Positions 24,989 to 29,565 of a DNA stretch of 29,565 nt are shown piece after piece. The position numbers were made by a program, and so were the translations under genes. Numbering within the stretch: the stretch's first letter is position 1; each line of letters begins with the position of its first letter. The DNA lies in the NCBI GenBank assembly GCA_040081555.1, contig JBEBGG010000035.1:1-29565 (forward strand), read 5' to 3'. The notes below the pieces were generated by a model. The model was not told where the DNA came from and made no database searches. It worked only from the letters and a program-made list of their open reading frames with translations. Source of the DNA: CADEEX01 sp040081555 (GTDB lineage: Bacteria; Acidobacteriota; Vicinamibacteria; Vicinamibacterales; CAVVIG01).

Positions 24989-27717
24989 GCGCCGGGCCCA
25001 GGTCGGTGGTCGTGCGTGTGGCCCTGGCTCTTGTCGCCGTCGTGCTTGCCGCCGCGGTGAGTCATCCTCTGGCCGGGCAGCCGCAGACACCGCAGGAGCT
25101 GCCAAAATTCACGAGCGCTGTCGAAGTCACGTCACTTGACGTCAGCGTCTTCGACGACCGCGGGCGGCCAGTCACCGATCTCAAGCCCGACGAGTTCGTC
25201 GTCACCATCGACAAGAGCGTGCGGCAGGTGGTCAGTGCCGACTGGGTGCAGCTGCAGACGCCCGGTGGGGCGCCGCCGACCACCGTGCCAGCAGGCTACT
25301 CGTCGAATGAAGGCGCGTCAGGCGGACGGCTGATCCTCATCGTGGTCGACCAGCCGAACATTCGCCTTGGTGGGACCCTCGGCATTCGTAAGGCGGTGAA
25401 CGGTTTCATCGATCATCTGCGGCCCTCCGATCGGACGGCCATCGTCGGCCTTGGGGTCGGCGCGCGGAGCGTAGGATTCACGGCTGACCGCGAACGGTTA
25501 AAGAAGACCCTCGAGCGGTTGAGCGGTCTGCATCAGCCGCGCCCGCTCATGCTTCACAACATCAGCGTGTCCGAAGCGAAAGATATCCAGCGCGGTGACA
25601 GCCTGACGTTGAGCGAGGTGACCCGCCGCGAGTGTGCCGACGCGCCGGGTCAGCGGGCAACCCCAGCCGACCTGGACGCCTGCACCTTCGAGCTGCAAGC
25701 GGAAGCGCGCGAGGTCGTGTTGAGTGGCGCTGGCGACGGGCGCGACACCATTCGCGCGTTGGGGGGGCTGCTCGATTCGCTCAAGGCGATCGATGGCCCA
25801 AAGACGATGATGTTTGTCTCCGAGGGCTTTGCCGTCGACGACATGCACGGTGAGGTCGCGGCGCTCGGCACACGAGCGGCGGCGGCGCGTACCAGCATCT
25901 ACAGTCTGAAGCTGGACGACTCGCTGTTCACGGTCGACGCGTCACAGGCCCGCGTGGCGATCGGTCGTATGGATGATCGCGCGCGTCGCGCCGAGGGGAT
26001 GGAGATTCTGAGTGGCGCATCGCGCGGCACGCTGATCAACGTCATCGGCAACGGCGTCAATGTGTTCGCGCGCATCGAGTCCGAGCTGGCCGGTTACTAC
26101 CTCATTGGCGTCGAATCCGGCGCAGCCGACAAAGACGGCAAGGCGCATCCCGTTTCGGTGTCGGTGAAGCGACCGAGGCTGACCGTGCGAACCAGGCGCG
26201 CGGTGATCGGGTCGGCCACGGAAAGCACCGCGCCCAGGACACCGCGCGAGAGCGTGATGGCAGCGCTCGCCACACCACTGCCGATGACGGCGCTGCCGAT
26301 CCGCGTCGCCACCTATTCGCTGCAGGGACCAGAAGCGGACCGCGTGCAGCTATTGATTCACGCGGATGTTGGCACCGACTATCCGACCTCGCGTGTCGTC
26401 TCCATGGGCTACGTGATTACCGATCAGGACGGGCGAATGGTGGACAGCCAGGCCGCCACGGCGAGGTTGCCACCCGTCATGAACGGCGTGCCGTCCCCAT
26501 TGCAGTTCTCCGGAGGGGCGAGCCTCCCACCAGGCGACTACCTGATGAAGCTCGCCGTGTCTGAAGGCGACCGCGTGGGCACGGTTGAGCACCAGATTCA
26601 CGCAGGCCTGACGACCACCGGTGCCTTACGTCTCAGTGACTTGATGGTGGGCGGGCCCACCGACCCGAGTGCGGTACCGCTTCGGCCGACGGTGGGCTAC
26701 ACCGTGGTATTTGGCGGTGTGCACGGGTATCTGGAAGCCTATGGCCCGATGTCGAATGCCGTCAAGACAACCTTCGACATTGTCTCTGTCCGCGACGGCG
26801 CGGCCATCGTTTCGGCGGATGTGCCCGCGTACACAGTCGGCTCCATGCGTGCGATCTTTTCGCACGTGTTGCCGGTGCGTCAGTTGCCACCGGGTAAGTA
26901 CCTGCTGCGCGCGACGCTCTCGTGGCCTCAGGCACCGGCCCAGATTGTGACCAATACCTTCGAGGTGGCCGCACCCGCCGTGCTCATGTCATCGGCGACA
27001 GGGGCTGATTTACTGCGGCGCGAAGTGTTCCTGCCGGTGACCGAAACGCTCCTGAGCGCTTCGTTCGATCTCGCGGCTGCACTCAGCGCAGAGACGGTGC
27101 AGGCGTTCCGCAGTCGCGTCGCTCCAGACAAGCAAGCGGCGTTCGATCGCGGCGTGCAGTTGCTTGCGGCGAAGAACTACGACGCGGCCGAGGCCGGCTT
27201 CAAGGCCGCGGTCTCCGTGGATGGCGAGAGCTCGGCGGCGCTGGCCTACTTGGCGGCGACATTTGCGGCAGCGGGGCATGATCTCGAGGCCTCGAGCGCC
27301 TGGCAGACGTCGCTGGTGGACGGGTCGGACCGCCCTGAAATCTATGAGTGGCTGGCCGGCACGCTACTTCGCATCCGCGACTTGGCGCAGGCGAGAGGTA
27401 CGCTCGAGGAGGCGGTCGGGAAGTGGCCTGCGGATCTGCGCTTTGCGCGGCCGATGGCCCTGGTCTACGCCACCTTCGGCCAGGGCCGCGATGCCGTCCG
27501 CCATCTCGAGCGTCATCTTTCCGCGCACCCCGATGATGCCGAGTCCGCGCTGATGGGCGTGGAGTGGATCTATCAGTTGCGATCCGCCGGTGCGGTGTCT
27601 CGCTCCCCGGCTGACGACGTGGCGCTGGCCCGGAGGTATGCGGACGTCTACATCAGGACGGGCGGCCCACAGACCGCGCTGGTAAAGCAGTGGATGGAGT
27701 TTCTGGAGCGGCGATAA
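24985..27717 (+). CDS. Secreted VWA-TPR protein with degenerate MIDAS, acidobacterial VWFA-related family
   Basis: A 910-residue exported protein: signal peptide VVVRVALALVAVVLAAAVSHPLAG, then the VWFA-related module beginning FTSAVEVTSLDVSVFDDRGRPVTDLKPDEFVV (about 41-72). In the VWA fold the metal loop reads VVDQPNIR (Asp122), not DxSxS, and the later strand has FVSEGF where SDG is usual; metal binding is probably altered or lost. A long middle region (about 430-700) looks like beta-sandwich modules. Residues about 714-860 carry tetratricopeptide-like helices (AAFDRGVQLLAAKNYDAAEAGFKAAV and later units). It is co-translated with the preceding gene. A protein-binding partner role to the intact VWA protein is plausible inference. 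Confidence 0.9.
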   Translation: MSAGPRSVVVRVALALVAVVLAAAVSHPLAGQPQTPQELPKFTSAVEVTSLDVSVFDDRGRPVTDLKPDEFVVTIDKSVRQVVSADWVQLQTPGGAPPTTVPAGYSSNEGASGGRLILIVVDQPNIRLGGTLGIRKAVNGFIDHLRPSDRTAIVGLGVGARSVGFTADRERLKKTLERLSGLHQPRPLMLHNISVSEAKDIQRGDSLTLSEVTRRECADAPGQRATPADLDACTFELQAEAREVVLSGAGDGRDTIRALGGLLDSLKAIDGPKTMMFVSEGFAVDDMHGEVAALGTRAAAARTSIYSLKLDDSLFTVDASQARVAIGRMDDRARRAEGMEILSGASRGTLINVIGNGVNVFARIESELAGYYLIGVESGAADKDGKAHPVSVSVKRPRLTVRTRRAVIGSATESTAPRTPRESVMAALATPLPMTALPIRVATYSLQGPEADRVQLLIHADVGTDYPTSRVVSMGYVITDQDGRMVDSQAATARLPPVMNGVPSPLQFSGGASLPPGDYLMKLAVSEGDRVGTVEHQIHAGLTTTGALRLSDLMVGGPTDPSAVPLRPTVGYTVVFGGVHGYLEAYGPMSNAVKTTFDIVSVRDGAAIVSADVPAYTVGSMRAIFSHVLPVRQLPPGKYLLRATLSWPQAPAQIVTNTFEVAAPAVLMSSATGADLLRREVFLPVTETLLSASFDLAAALSAETVQAFRSRVAPDKQAAFDRGVQLLAAKNYDAAEAGFKAAVSVDGESSAALAYLAATFAAAGHDLEASSAWQTSLVDGSDRPEIYEWLAGTLLRIRDLAQARGTLEEAVGKWPADLRFARPMALVYATFGQGRDAVRHLERHLSAHPDDAESALMGVEWIYQLRSAGAVSRSPADDVALARRYADVYIRTGGPQTALVKQWMEFLERR

Positions 27718-27789
27718 CACGCGCCGCGGTGTAACTTGATGGCGTTTCGCGGGTCAAACGTGATGTGCACACGAGGAGAGGAGCAGTGG

Positions 27790-28257
27790 ATGGCTGTGGT
27801 CGATAGGCGAGGGGCTTTGTCGGTGATGGGTGGTCTGTTGGTGGGCGTTCTAGCGCTGGGCGTAGAAACGGCTGAGGCGCAACGCCGTCCCGCTGTTCGG
27901 CGCGCCAGGCGTCGCGTCCGGCGTCGAGTGCGGCGGCGCATTCGGCGGCACGTCATCTTCCGCATGGTTACGGGTCGACGGGTCTGGGTCGCACCGCTGG
28001 CCCTCGCGATCGGCTGGGAAATGGTGCTTGACGCCAATCGCGTGGTGGTTGTCACCGACACCAGGTTTGTCGAACGCAGCGGGGCACGAGTTGAGGTCGT
28101 TGTCGTTCAGGGAGCCGGCGGTAAGAGCGAAGAGCTCGAGATCGTCCGCGAGGATACCGAGGACAACCGCAAGGACCTCGACGGCAGCGTTCTCCCGGAT
28201 ACCGATAAGACGACGCCGGCAACTGAGAGAGAAGAGGACGTCGAGGTCGACGACTGA
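27790..28257 (+). CDS. Small exported Arg-rich protein with acidic tail
   Basis: A 155-residue protein; the ATG at 27790 follows AGGAGAGGAG (27774-27783) by 6 nt, which decides it over an earlier ATG at 27736. Residues 9-30 are a signal peptide ending AEA. Then 15 of 22 residues at 32-53 are arginine, followed by a second hydrophobic stretch (VWVAPLALAIGWEMVL, 65-80). A beta-rich region follows, then an acidic low-complexity tail of 45 residues (EELEIVREDTEDNRKDLDG through EVDD). No known family. It is 72 bp after the VWA operon and may be transcribed with it. The segregated charges suggest binding to DNA, membranes or acidic polymers, without direct evidence. Confidence 0.72.
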   Translation: MAVVDRRGALSVMGGLLVGVLALGVETAEAQRRPAVRRARRRVRRRVRRRIRRHVIFRMVTGRRVWVAPLALAIGWEMVLDANRVVVVTDTRFVERSGARVEVVVVQGAGGKSEELEIVREDTEDNRKDLDGSVLPDTDKTTPATEREEDVEVDD

Positions 28258-28284
28258 CGTAGGAGCGCTTGAGTCGTTCGAGTT

Positions 28285-28342
28285 ACGCCGCCAGCACGGA
28301 CAGGATCACATGTGCGCTGTGATCCTGTCCGTGCTGTGGCGT
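28285..28342. repeat. Perfect 18-bp inverted repeat between convergent genes
   Basis: AGCACGGACAGGATCACA at 28293-28310 pairs without mismatch to 28318-28335 around the 7-nt loop TGTGCGC. ACGCC (28285-28289) and GGCGT (28338-28342) add an outer 5-bp stem across a small internal loop. It sits in the 138-bp gap between the Arg-rich gene and the LOTUS gene. Neither strand has a T tract after the stem. It could still act as a bidirectional terminator or transcript-end protector, or be a dispersed palindromic element. Confidence 0.9.
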
Positions 28343-28395
28343 CTGGCAGTTGCCCGGAGCGGGAGCGCCGCAGGGAACTGCCGAACGGTCATCGT

Positions 28396-29565
28396 TCAGC
28401 GATTCCCGTCGGGGTCTCCGTTCTCGTCGTGCTTTCGGCCCCGCCGCGGCGTCGCGGGCGTTGTCTTGCGTCCAGTACCGGCGCCGCCGCCGACCGGCTT
28501 GCCCTTGGGTGCACCATGACGTGCGCCGGGACCACCGGGACGACCGCCCGATCCTCCTGAACGTGCGCGTGGGACTGCCGTGGCCCGCGGGGAGGGCTTT
28601 TCCGTTTCGCCCTTGACCGTGGTGCCGCGAGTTTTGCCACCGCGCTTTGGCTTGGCTCGACCGAGGAGCTCGGCCACTGGATCGACGACGTTGATCTGCG
28701 GTTCGTCGATGACTTCGCTGTCGATGTCGATGTCAATGACCGCCTGGCGAACTTCCTCCGGCGGCGCGATGTTGCCAATGTTCTCGTCGGTGACCTCTTC
28801 GCCGGACCTGACCATGACGGGCGGCGTGGGCCTGCTCTCGCCACCGAGACCAGTGCTCTGGAAGACGCGGAGGCCACCGCGACGATCCCGCTCGACCCTG
28901 AGCAGACTCTCGCGCTGACAGGCTTTGAGCAGATCCATCAGTCCGCCGAAGCCGTAGCGGCGCTCGTCAAACGACGCGGCGCGAAGAATCTGTTTCACAT
29001 TGCGGAGATACATCGGCCAGCGCGCGGAGGTGGCCGCGGCCAGGATCTTCCCGGCCTCGCGGACGCCATCGGCGTTGTCGCCGAGGCGTGGCAACGCTTC
29101 GGCCTGGGGTACGAATGTCGAGGGTCCGCCTTCGAGTGGCGCCGTTGTCAGCATCGGATTACCGTCGGCCGGTCCGCCTTCGACGGTCGTCGCGACATCG
29201 CCTTCCACCGACGGCCGTGACGCCGCAACGATGCCCTCATCGCTGAAGCTCGGATTCAGCTCCACAATGACGCTGCGCCCGGCGTGCTTCAGCAGGACGA
29301 GTCCGGCCTGCTGGAGTTTCTCGGCGAAGTCGAGGAACGATGAAGCGCCGTAGCTGCGCTCGGAGAAGGTCGAGTCCAGCTGCAGCAGCGTGCTCTTGAG
29401 GAGACCGGTCTGCGGCACCACTTCGCGGTCCGACAGGATCTTGATGGCCCGGCGGACTAGGGCAAAGGCTCCTGAAATCGGTGCCGACGCGAGCGGTGCG
29501 GGCGGACGGCCGCCGCTGCGCGGTGGCGCCGGCTTGCGCGTCAGGTTTTCGTAGGCGATGAACTC
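28396..29565 (-). CDS. LOTUS/OST-HTH RNA-binding protein (5' end outside window)
   Basis: Frame open to the window edge, 389 C-terminal residues. Two OST-HTH/LOTUS winged-helix domains are visible: one at fragment residues about 32-105 (LLKSTLLQLDSTFSERSYG, ASSFLDFAEKLQQAGLVLL), the second at about 170-235 (WPMYLRNVKQILRAASFDER, RYGFGGLMDLLKACQRESLL). These domains bind RNA, including G-rich structures, and in bacteria usually follow an N-terminal NYN (PIN-like) nuclease domain, which would lie beyond the edge. After an acidic patch (AVIDIDIDSEVIDE) comes an 80-residue basic Gly/Pro/Lys/Arg tail, likely disordered and nucleic-acid binding. The GTG at 29421 is internal. Convergent with the Arg-rich gene. 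Confidence 0.85.
   Translation of the reverse strand, partial: EFIAYENLTRKPAPPRSGGRPPAPLASAPISGAFALVRRAIKILSDREVVPQTGLLKSTLLQLDSTFSERSYGASSFLDFAEKLQQAGLVLLKHAGRSVIVELNPSFSDEGIVAASRPSVEGDVATTVEGGPADGNPMLTTAPLEGGPSTFVPQAEALPRLGDNADGVREAGKILAAATSARWPMYLRNVKQILRAASFDERRYGFGGLMDLLKACQRESLLRVERDRRGGLRVFQSTGLGGESRPTPPVMVRSGEEVTDENIGNIAPPEEVRQAVIDIDIDSEVIDEPQINVVDPVAELLGRAKPKRGGKTRGTTVKGETEKPSPRATAVPRARSGGSGGRPGGPGARHGAPKGKPVGGGAGTGRKTTPATPRRGRKHDENGDPDGNR

Noticed and set aside
28312..28616. Small frames over the palindrome and the start of the LOTUS gene's 3' end
   Set aside because: Arg/Pro-rich shadows of the basic tail in the other strand.

Overview
The window is about 65% GC and densely coded on both strands. 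It looks like chromosomal DNA of an Acidobacteriota bacterium, most likely class Vicinamibacteria. The basis is the pair of VWFA-related acidobacterial-type proteins, the large secreted M14 peptidase, several DinB-fold proteins and a PQQ dehydrogenase/cytochrome pair; this assignment is an inference from gene content. I see no phage, insertion sequence, CRISPR array, rRNA or tRNA. Most genes are chromosomal housekeeping or secreted-protein genes.

Layout. Bases 2-1006 are the 3' end of metH (B12-dependent methionine synthase, reactivation domain). A 299-bp structured leader follows, then a secreted subtilisin-like protease (1306-3363) whose C-terminus is an 11-residue tandem repeat with 14 copies of an NIVWG-like core. 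Bases 3400-8286 carry a GNAT acetyltransferase, sseA (mercaptopyruvate sulfurtransferase) and an SRPBCC protein on the minus strand, glnS, a second GNAT and a DinB-fold protein. Bases 8308-11591 (minus) hold a short one-domain asparaginase-like protein and a secreted M14 zinc carboxypeptidase. Bases 11693-13527 are an aminotransferase coupled to an unknown membrane-anchored protein.

Bases 13627-16100 form a two-gene unit: a diheme cytochrome c and a PQQ-dependent alcohol dehydrogenase whose active site carries the extra aspartate typical of lanthanide-dependent enzymes. Then come a VOC protein (minus), a Cys-rich lipoprotein-like protein, rlmA (minus), a DUF1569 protein and a ParE/GyrB-type topoisomerase subunit (minus, 19094-21004). 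Bases 21043-27717 are a tightly packed three-gene operon: a 929-residue exported protein of unknown function, a VWA protein with an intact MIDAS site, and a VWA-TPR protein with a degenerate MIDAS. A small charge-segregated Arg-rich exported protein follows. The window ends in the 3' part of a LOTUS (OST-HTH) RNA-binding protein on the minus strand, next to a perfect 18-bp palindrome.

How genes work together. Three pairs overlap by ATGA and are probably translationally coupled: aminotransferase/unknown, cytochrome/PQQ dehydrogenase, and VWA/VWA-TPR. The cytochrome is the likely electron acceptor of the dehydrogenase. Several genes lack a Shine-Dalgarno sequence but have a TANNNT box a fixed short distance (often exactly 6 nt) before the start codon, suggesting leaderless transcription. 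The items most likely to be new biology are the NIVWG-repeat subtilase with its start-codon hairpin, the three-gene VWA operon, and the LOTUS protein.
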